Positions 14,836 to 23,408 are shown, counted from the stretch's first letter. The stretch: DNA of 64,000 nucleotides from Sulfotelmatobacter sp963788225 (GCA_963788225.1 CAWBGI010000003.1:124001-188000); one strand, 5' to 3'. Made by a program: numbers and translations. The notes: generated from the sequence alone by a model not told the origin.

Positions 14836-16149
14836 CTATTTCAACTGCCGAATCCGCTCTTGCAGGAATTGCCGCTCTGGTTCCTGTTGGGTCAGGGCCA
14901 GCGCTTTCTCATACGAAGCACGGGCCTCGGCGGTCCTGCCGAGCCTGCGGTACATATCTGCGCGGGCAGAATGCGCCAGGTAATAATTGGCCAATTCGCC
15001 TTGTTTTCCAGAAGAATCCCCCAACACCGCGTCGATCTGCGCCAGACCGGCCTCTGGACCATCGCGCATGGCAATGGCCACGGCACGATTGAGCTCGACA
15101 ACCGGCGAAGGCTGAATTCGTAGCAATTGGTCGTAAAGCGCAACAATCTGCCGCCAGTCGGTCGCAGCCACCGATTCCGCCTCCGCATGAACGGCCGCAA
15201 TCGCAGCCTGCAGTGTGTAGGAGCCGAAGTGGCGGGATTCCTGCTGGTACTTCAGAGCTTTCTCCAGCAACGTCACTCCCTCCGCGATCTGCTCGCGGTT
15301 CCAGAGCGCGCGGTCTTGATTTTCCAGCAAAATCAGCTGTCCGGTCGGAGAGGTTCTCGCGGCGTGACGGGATTCTTGCAGCAACATCAGGGCAAGCAAG
15401 CCCATTACTTCTGGCTCTGGCTGAAGTTCGACGAGCAACCGGCCCAGCCGAATCGCTTCGCCGGTTAGCTCGGCCCGCGTTACGTTCGCTCCCGCCGCAG
15501 CCGAATAGCCCTCGTTAAAGACGAGATAGATGACCTGAAGCACCGCGCCCAGCCGCTGCGGCAACTCCTGCGGCGTCGGCACCTCGTAGGGAATCCGTGT
15601 CTCTCGAATCTTTGCCTTGGCGCGCACGATGCGCTGCGCGAGCGTACGCGGAGTGGTGAGGAAGGCCTTTGCGATCTCCTCGGTCGTCAGCCCGCACACC
15701 TCACGCAAGGTGAGCGCCACGCGCGCTTCCGGCGCCAGAGCGGGATGACAGCAGGTAAAAATCAGGCGCAGCCGGTCGTCCTCGAGAAAATCGTCTTCAT
15801 TGTTATTGGACCTTTCCGCCGAACTCGATTGCGCTTCGAGATGGCGCGCGAGTTCGTCTTGAGACGCATCGAATCTTGCCCGTCGGCGCAGAGTATCAAT
15901 GGCTTTGAAGCGGGCCGTCGAAATCAGCCATGGCCGCGGGTTGCCGGGGACTCCGCTGTTCGGCCAAAGGCTCAGCGCAGCGGCGAAGGCTTCGTGCATC
16001 GCCTCCTCGGCCAGATCAAAATCACCGAGCATGCGGATCAGAGTGGCCAGGATTCGTCCCGAATCGACGCGATAAAGGGAGTCAAGCAATTCGCGTATCT
16101 GCTCATGTATCTGTTCGGGGGAACGGTCGGCCATGACACGTTCGAACAT
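14836..16149 (-). CDS. ECF42-type RNA polymerase sigma factor with TPR tail
   Basis: About 437 residues from the ATG at 16149 (AAGG 8 bp upstream; ATG 16134 is the alternative). Region sigma-2 covers RVDSGRILATLIRMLGDFDLAEEAMHEAF and NPRPWLISTARFKAIDTLRR. Region sigma-4 is LTLREVCGLTTEEIAKAFLT followed by RTLAQRIVRAKAKIRE. Then comes the DUF6596-like part with VIYLVFNEGYSA and a C-terminal TPR-like tail (SARADMYRRLGRTAEARASY). This architecture is ECF42; such factors lack anti-sigma partners and use the tail for control, and they sit near DGPF genes. Three DGPF genes lie within 13 kb, and three sites matching its expected promoter occur in the window. Confidence 0.92.
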   Translation of the reverse strand: MFERVMADRSPEQIHEQIRELLDSLYRVDSGRILATLIRMLGDFDLAEEAMHEAFAAALSLWPNSGVPGNPRPWLISTARFKAIDTLRRRARFDASQDELARHLEAQSSSAERSNNNEDDFLEDDRLRLIFTCCHPALAPEARVALTLREVCGLTTEEIAKAFLTTPRTLAQRIVRAKAKIRETRIPYEVPTPQELPQRLGAVLQVIYLVFNEGYSAAAGANVTRAELTGEAIRLGRLLVELQPEPEVMGLLALMLLQESRHAARTSPTGQLILLENQDRALWNREQIAEGVTLLEKALKYQQESRHFGSYTLQAAIAAVHAEAESVAATDWRQIVALYDQLLRIQPSPVVELNRAVAIAMRDGPEAGLAQIDAVLGDSSGKQGELANYYLAHSARADMYRRLGRTAEARASYEKALALTQQEPERQFLQERIRQLK

Positions 16150-16369
16150 GAAGACGACCTTAGCAAACCAGCTGCCACGAATCAATGTGGCAAACGGCGG
16201 ATCGAGGCAAAGTGCTCAGGTCGTGACTCTGAAATCTGGGCAACAGAACGCTTCCTCGCTTGAATCAAATCGGTTGACTCAAAATCGCCGATGCGCTCAT
16301 TTCAGCTTCGTACAAGCTCAACACTACCGCGTTGCTCTCGAGTCACGGGCTAACCCGAAATTTTCGGCG

Positions 16370-18178
16370 TTAATTGCTGTCTTCGCCGACCTTTAGGACC
16401 GCCAGGAAGGCCTCCTGCGGGATGTCTACGCGGCCGATGCGCTTCATGCGTTTTTTGCCCTCTTTTTGCTTTTCGAGCAGCTTGCGCTTGCGGGAAATGT
16501 CGCCGCCGTAGCATTTGGCGATGACGTTTTTCCGTATAGCCGATACGGTTTCGCGGGCTATGATTTTCGCTCCGATGGAGGCCTGGATGGCCACTTCGAA
16601 CATTTGCCTGGGAATGAGTTGCCGCATTTTGTGGACCAGCAGTTTGCCGCGATCGTAGGCAAAATCGCGGTGCACGATGATGGAGAGCGCATCGACCGGC
16701 TCGCCCGCTACCAGGATGTCTAGCTTCACCATGGGCGACTCCCAATAATCCGCGAGGTGGTAGTCGAGCGAAGCGTAGCCGCGCGAGACGGATTTCAGGC
16801 GATCGTAAAAGTCGAGGACGATTTCGTTCAGCGGTAACTCATAGTGCAACATCACGCGCGACGAGCTTACATACTCGAAGGTCTTCTGCTTGCCGCGCTT
16901 TTCTTCGACCAGCTTCAGGATTCCGCCGACGTATTCTTCGTTGGTGAGAATGGTCGCGAGAATTACCGGCTCTTCGACTTTCGCGATCTCGCTTGGGTCG
17001 GGCCAGCGCGAGGGGTTGTCGACCTCGATCAGCTGGCCGTCGGTCTTGGTGATTTTGTAGCGCACGCCCGGCGCGGTGGTGATTAGTTCTAGAGCGAACT
17101 CGCGTTCGAGGCGCTCCTGGATGATTTCCATGTGGAGCAGGCCCAGGAAGCCGCAGCGGAAGCCGAAACCCAGCGCGACCGAACTTTCTGGCTCGAAGAA
17201 GAAGGATGAATCATTCAGCCGGAGTTTTTCGAGCGCTTCGCGCAGGCGCGTGTGCTCGTGCGCGTCGACGGTGTAGAGTCCGGCGAAGACCATGGGCTTG
17301 ATTTCTTCGAAGCCGGGGAGGGCGTCGAATGCGGGGTTGGCGTCGTCGGTGATGGTGTCGCCGATTTTTGTGTCGGCGACGTTCTTGATATTGGCGATGA
17401 GGAATCCGACTTCGCCGGCTTTCAGTTCCTCGATTTCGACCGGTTTGGGGCTCTGCACACCCAGCGTTTCGGCGTCAAAGGTTGTGCCGTTCGACCAGAG
17501 GCGGATTCTCTGGCCCTTGCGCAGCGTGCCCTGGAAGACGCGGGTGAGAATGATCACGCCGCGGTAGGCGTCGAACCAGGAGTCGAAGATCAGCGCCTGA
17601 AGCCGGGCATCAGGACTGCCTTTCGGCGGCGGAATACGTTTTACGATGGCTTCGAGAACGTCAGGCACGCCATGGCCGGTTTTCGCGCTGATGAGCACGG
17701 CGTCGGAGGCGTCGAGGCCGACGGCGCCTTCGATCATTTCTTTGGTGCGCGGGATGTCGGCGCTTTGCAGATCGATCTTGTTGATGACCGGTATGATCTC
17801 GAGGCCGTGATTGATCGCGAGGTAAGAGTTGGCGAGAGTTTGCGCTTCCACTCCCTGGGAAGCGTCGACCACTAACAACGCGCCTTCGCACGAGGCTAGC
17901 GAGCGCGAGACTTCGTAAGAAAAATCTACGTGGCCGGGCGTGTCGATCAGGTTGAGCTGGTACGTCTGGCCGTCGTGCGCGGTGTACATCATGCGGACGG
18001 CGTGAGCTTTGATGGTGATGCCGCGCTCGCGCTCGAGGTCCATGGAGTCGAGCACCTGGGCTTGCATCTCGCGCGCGGTGAGGGAGCCGGTCAACTCCAG
18101 CAGGCGGTCGGCCAGCGTGGATTTACCGTGGTCGATATGCGCGATGATGGCAAAGTTGCGGATGGATGCGGCGTCCAT
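16370..18178 (-). CDS. lepA: Elongation factor 4 (LepA)
   Basis: 602 residues, the normal LepA length. GTPase motifs AHIDHGKST (G1), RGITI switch, DTPGHVDF (G3) and NKIDL (G4) are all present. They are followed by the EF-G-like domains and the LepA-specific C-terminus (AKCYGGDISRKRKLLEKQKE). It back-translocates or remodels stalled ribosomes. The start at 18178 lacks a visible Shine-Dalgarno because a heptamer repeat begins 6 bp upstream. Divergent from maf. Confidence 0.98.
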   Translation of the reverse strand: MDAASIRNFAIIAHIDHGKSTLADRLLELTGSLTAREMQAQVLDSMDLERERGITIKAHAVRMMYTAHDGQTYQLNLIDTPGHVDFSYEVSRSLASCEGALLVVDASQGVEAQTLANSYLAINHGLEIIPVINKIDLQSADIPRTKEMIEGAVGLDASDAVLISAKTGHGVPDVLEAIVKRIPPPKGSPDARLQALIFDSWFDAYRGVIILTRVFQGTLRKGQRIRLWSNGTTFDAETLGVQSPKPVEIEELKAGEVGFLIANIKNVADTKIGDTITDDANPAFDALPGFEEIKPMVFAGLYTVDAHEHTRLREALEKLRLNDSSFFFEPESSVALGFGFRCGFLGLLHMEIIQERLEREFALELITTAPGVRYKITKTDGQLIEVDNPSRWPDPSEIAKVEEPVILATILTNEEYVGGILKLVEEKRGKQKTFEYVSSSRVMLHYELPLNEIVLDFYDRLKSVSRGYASLDYHLADYWESPMVKLDILVAGEPVDALSIIVHRDFAYDRGKLLVHKMRQLIPRQMFEVAIQASIGAKIIARETVSAIRKNVIAKCYGGDISRKRKLLEKQKEGKKRMKRIGRVDIPQEAFLAVLKVGEDSN

Positions 18179-18183
18179 AGATT

Positions 18184-18256
18184 CAGTTGCCAGCTGCCGG
18201 TTGCCAGTTGCCAGTTCGGACTCATCGAAACCGGCTACCGGGAACTGGCGACTGCT
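18184..18256. repeat. Heptamer repeat (CAGTTGC)n with inverted partner
   Basis: Five tandem near-copies of CAGTTGC/CAGCTGC (18184-18219), then CCGGGAACTGGCGACTG in the opposite sense. The array fills the space in front of lepA, from 6 bp before its ATG. It belongs to the same structural class as 29171, 34297, 50359, 54916 and 57113. Confidence 0.7.
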
Positions 18257-18423
18257 GTTGAGAGGCTTCGGGCTGATCTTTGATTTTAACAGGCGGGGAG
18301 CGGTCTCCGTTCTGCCACGGCTTAAATCAAAAGCTTGGAACGCGGAGTGCGCGGGAAAGGCCGCGGAGCACGCGGAGAAGAGGATCGCTTGATTCGGAGA
18401 GGATTCCGATAGAATCGACTTCC

Positions 18424-18975
18424 GTGAACATCATTCTTGCTTCTTCTTCGCCGCGCCGCCAGGAGTTGCTGCGCAACGCTGGGATACCGTTTATGTTGCA
18501 GCCGGCGTCTATTGATGAGACGCCGCTTATTGGTGAGTCTCCGCGAGAGTGTGCGGAGCGGCTGGCGCGGGAAAAAGCATTGGCGGTTTTTCAGAATCAT
18601 CCGCAGGCATGTGTGCTGGGAGCGGATACGATCGTTGTGGTGGATGACTTGATCCTGGGCAAACCTCGCGATGCGGAAGACGCTGCGCGCATGTTGCGAT
18701 TGTTGGCGGGGCGGGCGCATGCGGTGATTACTGGCGTATGTTTGGTGGGACCAGTGGCCAGTAAGACCAAGACAGCTTCCGAAACTACGTTGGTGAGTAT
18801 GTGCGCGATCTCTGACGAGGAGATTCGCGACTACATTGCTACCGGAGAGCCTATGGACAAGGCGGGGGCTTATGCGATTCAGGGGCTGGCGTCGAGGTGG
18901 ATCCCGCGGATCGAAGGCGATTACTGCAATGTGGTGGGATTGCCGGTGGCGTTGGTTTATCGGATGCTGCGGTAG
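18424..18975 (+). CDS. maf: Maf-like nucleoside triphosphate pyrophosphatase
   Basis: 183 residues starting at GTG 18424 (MNIILASSSPRRQELL), the conserved Maf start; the longer frame is not supported. Motifs SSSPRR, ADTIV and the KAGAYAIQGLASRWI segment are those of the Maf/YhdE house-cleaning enzymes, which hydrolyse dTTP/UTP or modified pyrimidine triphosphates. Cytoplasmic, soluble. No clear Shine-Dalgarno is visible. Confidence 0.95.
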   Translation: MNIILASSSPRRQELLRNAGIPFMLQPASIDETPLIGESPRECAERLAREKALAVFQNHPQACVLGADTIVVVDDLILGKPRDAEDAARMLRLLAGRAHAVITGVCLVGPVASKTKTASETTLVSMCAISDEEIRDYIATGEPMDKAGAYAIQGLASRWIPRIEGDYCNVVGLPVALVYRMLR

Positions 18976-19060
18976 CGGGGGTTGCTATGAGGTGGGACTA
19001 AGGTGGTTACGAGACGGGAAGGATAAAACCGACAAATGCAAGCGAGGGGACGTGGTGATC

Positions 19061-19246
19061 TTAGGATTTTTTCTCTTCTTCCTTTTCTTTTTCCTTCTTC
19101 GGTTCTTCGCCGTCTTTCATGGCGGCCTTGAAGTTGCGGATACCTTCGCCCAGGCCCTTGCCGACGGCGGAAAACTTGCTGGTGCCGAAAAGCAGAAGGG
19201 CGATTGCTATCACCAACAGCCAATGCCAGGGCGAAAACTCACCCAT
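19061..19246 (-). CDS. tatA: Twin-arginine translocase subunit TatA/E
   Basis: 61 residues from the ATG at 19246, which has GGAGG upstream. One transmembrane helix (WHWLLVIAIALLLFGTSKF) with the FG hinge, then the amphipathic KGLGEGIRNFKAAM and a charged EEPKKEKEKEEEKKS tail, the textbook TatA layout. No tatC is adjacent. Tat-type substrates exist in this window (the esterase and the aldo/keto reductase). Confidence 0.95.
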   Translation of the reverse strand: MGEFSPWHWLLVIAIALLLFGTSKFSAVGKGLGEGIRNFKAAMKDGEEPKKEKEKEEEKKS

Positions 19247-19425
19247 AAATCCTCCATCGCGGCCCGCTGTAAGCAAAGGCTGCGCAAGACCGCCGAGGTC
19301 ACTGAGAAAATTCTAGGCTACCTCATCTATGGAGTCAAAGAGCGGGCACGCAACTGACCATTGTGCTCACGGAGTTCCCGGCTTGGAGTCTATTCTTGAT
19401 GAAACAGGTGTCGCGGAGGTCAGCG

Positions 19426-20103
19426 ATGATTGCGAGATTGCGCGTTCTTCTGGTTGCCGTAATAGTTGCGTGCCAGACTTTTTCCGTTGTTGCCGCTCAA
19501 AGCTCGACCCAGGCCGGGCCGGGCGAACATCGCAAAACCAGCGAGCCTTACACGGGAGATCTTTCCGTCTTTGATTCGCCGGGGCGGGATAAGCGCCTGC
19601 AGGTCGACCGCGTCATGGACATTCTGAAGATTACGTCCGGAAAAACCGTGGCCGACATTGGCGCGGGATCGGGCTGGTTCACGGTGCGGGCGGCGCGGCG
19701 CGTGGGCGAGAGCGGGGTGGTTTATGCGGTGGACATCAATCCGGAAGCGATTCGCTATGTTAACGAGCGGGCTGAAAAAGAGAAGCTGCACAATGTGAAG
19801 ACCATCCTCGGCAAAGCCGATGACCCTCTTCTTCCGGCTGGTGCGGTCGATGCTGTTCTATTGCTGAAGACTTATCACGAAGTCGCAGAGCCGGTGGCTT
19901 TGATGAGGAACCTGCGGGCGGCGCTGCGTCCGGGCGCGAGGGTTGGAATCATCGACCGCAATGGAAATGGCGAGGACCATGGCGTGGGCCGCGACGTTGT
20001 CTTGCGCGAGGCTGCGCAGGCGGGTTACCGGCTGCTGGAGCAGTATGACTTTGTGAAGGGCGACAAGATGGATTATTTTCTGGTGCTGGTTCCGGCAGAG
20101 TAG
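19426..20103 (+). CDS. Class I SAM-dependent methyltransferase with signal peptide
   Basis: 225 residues from the ATG at 19426, preceded by GGAGG; earlier in-frame starts exist (19363, 19399). The first ~24 residues MIARLRVLLVAVIVACQTF...AAQ look like a cleavable signal peptide. The core has motif I VADIGAGSGWFTVRAA, the acidic VYAVDINPEA, and LRPGARVGIID. An exported SAM enzyme is unusual because SAM is cytoplasmic; it may be anchored with the domain inside, or the hydrophobic part may be a membrane anchor. Substrate unknown. Confidence 0.85.
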   Translation: MIARLRVLLVAVIVACQTFSVVAAQSSTQAGPGEHRKTSEPYTGDLSVFDSPGRDKRLQVDRVMDILKITSGKTVADIGAGSGWFTVRAARRVGESGVVYAVDINPEAIRYVNERAEKEKLHNVKTILGKADDPLLPAGAVDAVLLLKTYHEVAEPVALMRNLRAALRPGARVGIIDRNGNGEDHGVGRDVVLREAAQAGYRLLEQYDFVKGDKMDYFLVLVPAE

Positions 20104-20273
20104 AAGCCATCCCTCAGGCGCTAAAGCGCAGGCTCATTTCAACGACTTAACGGCACGAGTGGAACTGACGATTATGTACTTCATGAAGTATAAGTGGTAC
20201 CATGCTTGCGCATGTACCCACCCCGCCTTCTCCGAAACCGCGTATTTTCCCCCGCCTCTCCCGGAGGCGGCCT

Positions 20274-21113
20274 GTGACCATCGCTCTGGGATTGATAGCC
20301 GATACCGGGATCGTTTTGGCAGCCGATCAACAGGAAACGGAAGGGGAACAGAAAAAGAATGAACATAAAGTTGCCTCAAGCTGGGTCATAGATGGCGGCG
20401 CATTCTTGGTGAGTGGGGCTGGGAACGGCCCTTACATTGATTCCGTGAGCAAGCAACTGGAAAGCTGTTTTGTTGCTCTCGTAAACCCTCCCGACCCCGT
20501 CCCGGAAGAGTATGAACTGAGGCAAAAGTTTGCAGAGGTTCACCGCGCCTTCTACTCCGAAACCGTGCTCCCCTTTTCGGGCTATCAGCCTTATGAGCGA
20601 CCTGACTACGAACTGCTGTTTGGATGCAGCATGAAGAATCGGCACTTCCTTGGAGTCTCACACAAGTTAATTGTGGATCGCGTAGATGGCTACCGGGCGG
20701 TGGGCATCGGTGCAAGTACAGCCGAGTCTTTGCTGAAAAAATTCTACGCTCGCAGACTTCCTCTCAAGGTCGCCATCAGCTTGGCAGCCTTCGTGGTGTA
20801 TCAGGTGAAGAATTCCGTCGAGGGGTGCGGCTTCGGAACCGATCTTCATTTCTCGAGAGATGATGTTCCTCAGCACGTTGCACCTCAGGAAATCCGCAAG
20901 ATGGAGGATGCGTTTGCGAACTTTCGCCTGATCGAGAGAGACAACCTGTACCAGTGTATTGGCGGCGGAGTCATACCCCCTAATCGGGACACGAAGGGTT
21001 GGAGTAAATTCCGCCGTGAGCTGAGAAAGCCTTTCGATGCTTTTTACAAATGGTTCGACGCGCAACCTACGCGGAAGCCGTCAGCTTCTCAAAAGTCAGA
21101 GCCGGAGCAGTGA
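20274..21113 (+). CDS. Proteasome/HslV-like Ntn-hydrolase, transposon passenger
   Basis: 279 residues from the GTG at 20274, which has GGAGG seven bases upstream; the ATG at 20202 would add 24 basic residues. The chosen start yields Met-Thr, so Met removal exposes Thr1 in TIALGLIADTGIVLAADQQ, with Asp at position 17 and Lys31-Val where proteasomes and HslV have Lys33. FLVSGAGNGPYIDSVSKQLE resembles the HslV AGFAGGTAD segment. About 100 extra C-terminal residues have no known match to me. Predicted threonine-type hydrolase; peptide substrate is inference. No ATPase partner is adjacent. It lies inside the IS1595 inverted repeats. Confidence 0.72.
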   Translation: MTIALGLIADTGIVLAADQQETEGEQKKNEHKVASSWVIDGGAFLVSGAGNGPYIDSVSKQLESCFVALVNPPDPVPEEYELRQKFAEVHRAFYSETVLPFSGYQPYERPDYELLFGCSMKNRHFLGVSHKLIVDRVDGYRAVGIGASTAESLLKKFYARRLPLKVAISLAAFVVYQVKNSVEGCGFGTDLHFSRDDVPQHVAPQEIRKMEDAFANFRLIERDNLYQCIGGGVIPPNRDTKGWSKFRRELRKPFDAFYKWFDAQPTRKPSASQKSEPEQ

Positions 21114-21966
21114 CCATATGCCGCAACGTGTCCACAAAGAGATCGGAGTTCTTGCGGCGATTGAACCGGAACTCCATCTCAGCGAGATAAGCTGCAAGAT
21201 GCTTGGCGCTGATTCGATGCCACGTTCCGATAATGCCGCGCTTGAGGAGCGAGAACGCCGATTCTACGGTGTTCGTGTGAATGTCTCCGTCAACGTAGAC
21301 CTTCGATTTGTGCTTTATGGTCTTGTGCCGATCCGCGAAGGGAGTGCCCTTGAATGCGGTCGGGTAGGCGTTCAGTTCATCCGTTACGATGACATCCACA
21401 TCCTCGCTGACCGTTTCGCGGACATATTTCGCCAGTGTCCCGGCCTTCACATCTTGGGCATGGAAGAAACGCAGATCGCCGCCTCGCTGCCGAATGCCGA
21501 CTACGATCTGCTTTTTGCAGTCACCGTGTCCGGGTTTACGGTACGTCTTTTCACTAGCGCCAATGTAGGTTTCGTCCACTTCCACAGTGCCATCCATCAT
21601 AGGCAGTTCTACGTCGCGCATGGCTGCACGAATGCGATGGCAGAGATACCACGCTGTTTTATAGCTCACCCCGAGAGTGCGTTTGACCTGATTTGCGCTC
21701 ATGCCTTTTCGGGCCTCGCAGAGAAGAAGAACCGCCATGAACCACGTTTCCAGCGGAAGGTGCGTATCGTGGAAGATGGTTTGTGTCAGGACGCTGAACT
21801 GATAGCCGCACTCAACACACTCGAATTTTTTCTGAGTCTCAACTTCGAACACGCGCTTGCTCTTGCAGCGCAAACACTCCATTCCGAGCGGCCAGCGCAG
21901 TTTCTTCAGCAGAGCGCGGCATTGTTCGTCCGTGGAGAACATCTGAGTGAGGTCGGTAAGAGTCAT
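21067..21966 (-). CDS. IS1595-family transposase (ISXO2-like DDE domain)
   Basis: 299 residues from the ATG at 21966; an upstream extension is unsupported. N-terminal zinc ribbon CLRCKSKRVF...CVECGYQF, HTH region SANQVKRTLGVSYKTAWYLC, then the ISXO2-like core. Catalytic residues are D in TVEVDETYIG, D in VIVTDELNAY and the HTNTVESAFSLLKRG segment, ending with FRFNRRKN. Intact and possibly active. Convergent with the passenger gene, sharing 47 bp. Confidence 0.92.
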   Translation of the reverse strand: MTLTDLTQMFSTDEQCRALLKKLRWPLGMECLRCKSKRVFEVETQKKFECVECGYQFSVLTQTIFHDTHLPLETWFMAVLLLCEARKGMSANQVKRTLGVSYKTAWYLCHRIRAAMRDVELPMMDGTVEVDETYIGASEKTYRKPGHGDCKKQIVVGIRQRGGDLRFFHAQDVKAGTLAKYVRETVSEDVDVIVTDELNAYPTAFKGTPFADRHKTIKHKSKVYVDGDIHTNTVESAFSLLKRGIIGTWHRISAKHLAAYLAEMEFRFNRRKNSDLFVDTLRHMVTAPALTFEKLTASA

Positions 21967-22223
21967 GGCTAATAAGCCCCCGAAGCGTGAGAAGCATCCC
22001 TTAGATCGTGTCCCGGCCCGGAAGTTGGCCGCCGGGATTCGCAGACAGTTACTCCGCAAATTGCGTGAGAAAAATCCCGATTTAGACCTTGGTAAGTCTC
22101 GGAAGGATTAGGGGTTGCGTCCATCACAAGGACACATTAGCAGAATTGTCTTACTTCGTCAAGTAAATAATCATCAGTGGAACTCGTGCCCTTCCCGAGG
22201 CTGGTTAGGTTGGCCTTCGGTCC

Positions 22224-23408
22224 TTAGACGCTTTCGATCATTCCTGCCAGTAGCAGCGCGCGGCGCGGCAGTTCTGAAATGACGATGAATTCGTGCACGG
22301 CATGCGCACCGTCGCCAACGCCGCCCATGCCGTCGAGCGTGGGAATGCCCATGCCGGCGGTGAAGTTTCCGTCAGAGCCGCCGCCTACGGCGGCTTCCTC
22401 CAGCTTCCAGCCTGCTTGTTGCGCGATGCCGTGAGCTTTCTTGTAGAGCGCTGCCACTCCGGTGGTTCGCTCCATCGGTAGGCGGTTGATTCGGCCTGTC
22501 ATCTCGAGTTTGCAGTGCTTGTCGAACGGCTTGAGGGCGCGCAGCTTGCGGTCGATACCGGAGGCTTGCTTTGCGCGCTTGATGCGGACGTCGATGACTG
22601 CGGATGCTTCGGCGGCAATCACGTTGGAGCGCGTTCCACCTTGAATCACTCCGGGGTTTACCGACACGCCTTCTCGCAAGCTATTCATCTTCGCGATTAC
22701 GGCGAGTTGGCGCGCGAGTTCCAGGATGGCGCTGTGTCCCTTGCCGGGATCGAGTCCTGCATGTGCCGCGACGCCTTGCACGCGGAGCTTATATTCGCCG
22801 ACGCCTTTACGCGCGGTCTTTACTGCGCCTCGAAGGCCGGCGGCTGGCTCGAGGACCAGAACTCCGGCGGATTGTTTCGCCAAGGCCTCAGTAATTTTTC
22901 GCGAAGAATGACTGCCGACCTCTTCATCGGAAACCAGAAAAACCGTGACTGGCCGCGGCAACTTGCCATGCCAGGCCTGCAGGGCTTCTATAGCATGGAG
23001 CATTAACGCGGTGCCTGACTTCATGTCGAGAACGCCGGGGCCGTGCAGGCGTCCGTTGTCGATTCTGCAGGGCATGTTGGCGAGCGTGCCTAGTGGATAA
23101 ACGGTATCGTAGTGGCCGAGCAGCAGGACTGGCTTACGATGGGCCTCGCCGGCGAAGTTGACTTGCAGGCTGTCGCCGTAGTCGTTGCTGCGGTGGAGTC
23201 GGGTTCGTCCACCGAGGGCTTCGAACTTGCGGGCGAGGAATGCGGCGATGTGGTTGACGGCTTGCTTGTTGTCGCTGGGGGATTCGATTTCGACGAACTG
23301 GCGAATGGTTTCGACTATCTGGTCTTGATGGTCCGAGAAATAGCGCAGGCGCTCGGGCCATGCGGGTTGCGGGGCCATTGCCGATTTTATTGTCTTATTA
23401 GCGGGCAC
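22224..23408 (-). CDS. M20-family metallopeptidase (carboxypeptidase G2-like)
   Basis: 394 residues; GTG 23408 has AAGGA just upstream, ATG 23378 is the alternative. Zinc ligands and catalytic residues of the M20 clan: LLGHYDTVYPLG (His, Asp), GPGVLDMKSG (bridging Asp), SDEEVGS (Glu-Glu), and HAVHEF (His) near the end. The dimerisation insert lies between. Closest to glutamate carboxypeptidases/CPG2. No signal peptide, so probably cytoplasmic. Monocistronic, divergent from fabZ. Confidence 0.93.
   Translation of the reverse strand: MPANKTIKSAMAPQPAWPERLRYFSDHQDQIVETIRQFVEIESPSDNKQAVNHIAAFLARKFEALGGRTRLHRSNDYGDSLQVNFAGEAHRKPVLLLGHYDTVYPLGTLANMPCRIDNGRLHGPGVLDMKSGTALMLHAIEALQAWHGKLPRPVTVFLVSDEEVGSHSSRKITEALAKQSAGVLVLEPAAGLRGAVKTARKGVGEYKLRVQGVAAHAGLDPGKGHSAILELARQLAVIAKMNSLREGVSVNPGVIQGGTRSNVIAAEASAVIDVRIKRAKQASGIDRKLRALKPFDKHCKLEMTGRINRLPMERTTGVAALYKKAHGIAQQAGWKLEEAAVGGGSDGNFTAGMGIPTLDGMGGVGDGAHAVHEFIVISELPRRALLLAGMIESV

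Larger units (their letters stand above)
20167..22175. mobile_element. IS1595-family element carrying a passenger gene, ~2.0 kb
   Basis: The inverted ends match at 20 of the first 24 positions: GACGATTATGTACTTCATGA inward from 20167, and GATGATTATTTACTTGACGA inward from 22175. The 9-bp direct repeat AGTGGAACT flanks them (20158-20166, 22176-22184); the family norm is 8 bp. Removing the element restores GGCACGAGT-GGA-ACTCGTGCC, a perfect host hairpin. Inside are an IS1595-type transposase (minus) and a proteasome-like hydrolase gene (plus), convergent and overlapping by 47 bp. Passenger genes are known in this family. Confidence 0.82.

Noticed and set aside
20202..20273. Upstream ATG start for the passenger hydrolase
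   Set aside because: No Shine-Dalgarno, and it would hide the threonine that aligns with HslV Thr1; kept only as a possible propeptide.
21037..21972. 311-codon plus-strand frame opposite the IS1595 transposase
   Set aside because: Antisense of a conserved transposase; composition is that of a shadow frame.
21965..22111. 48-codon plus-strand frame starting over the transposase start (MANKPPKREKHPLDRVPARK...)
   Set aside because: Basic and open, but without a clear ribosome-binding site or known family; too little evidence to call a gene.
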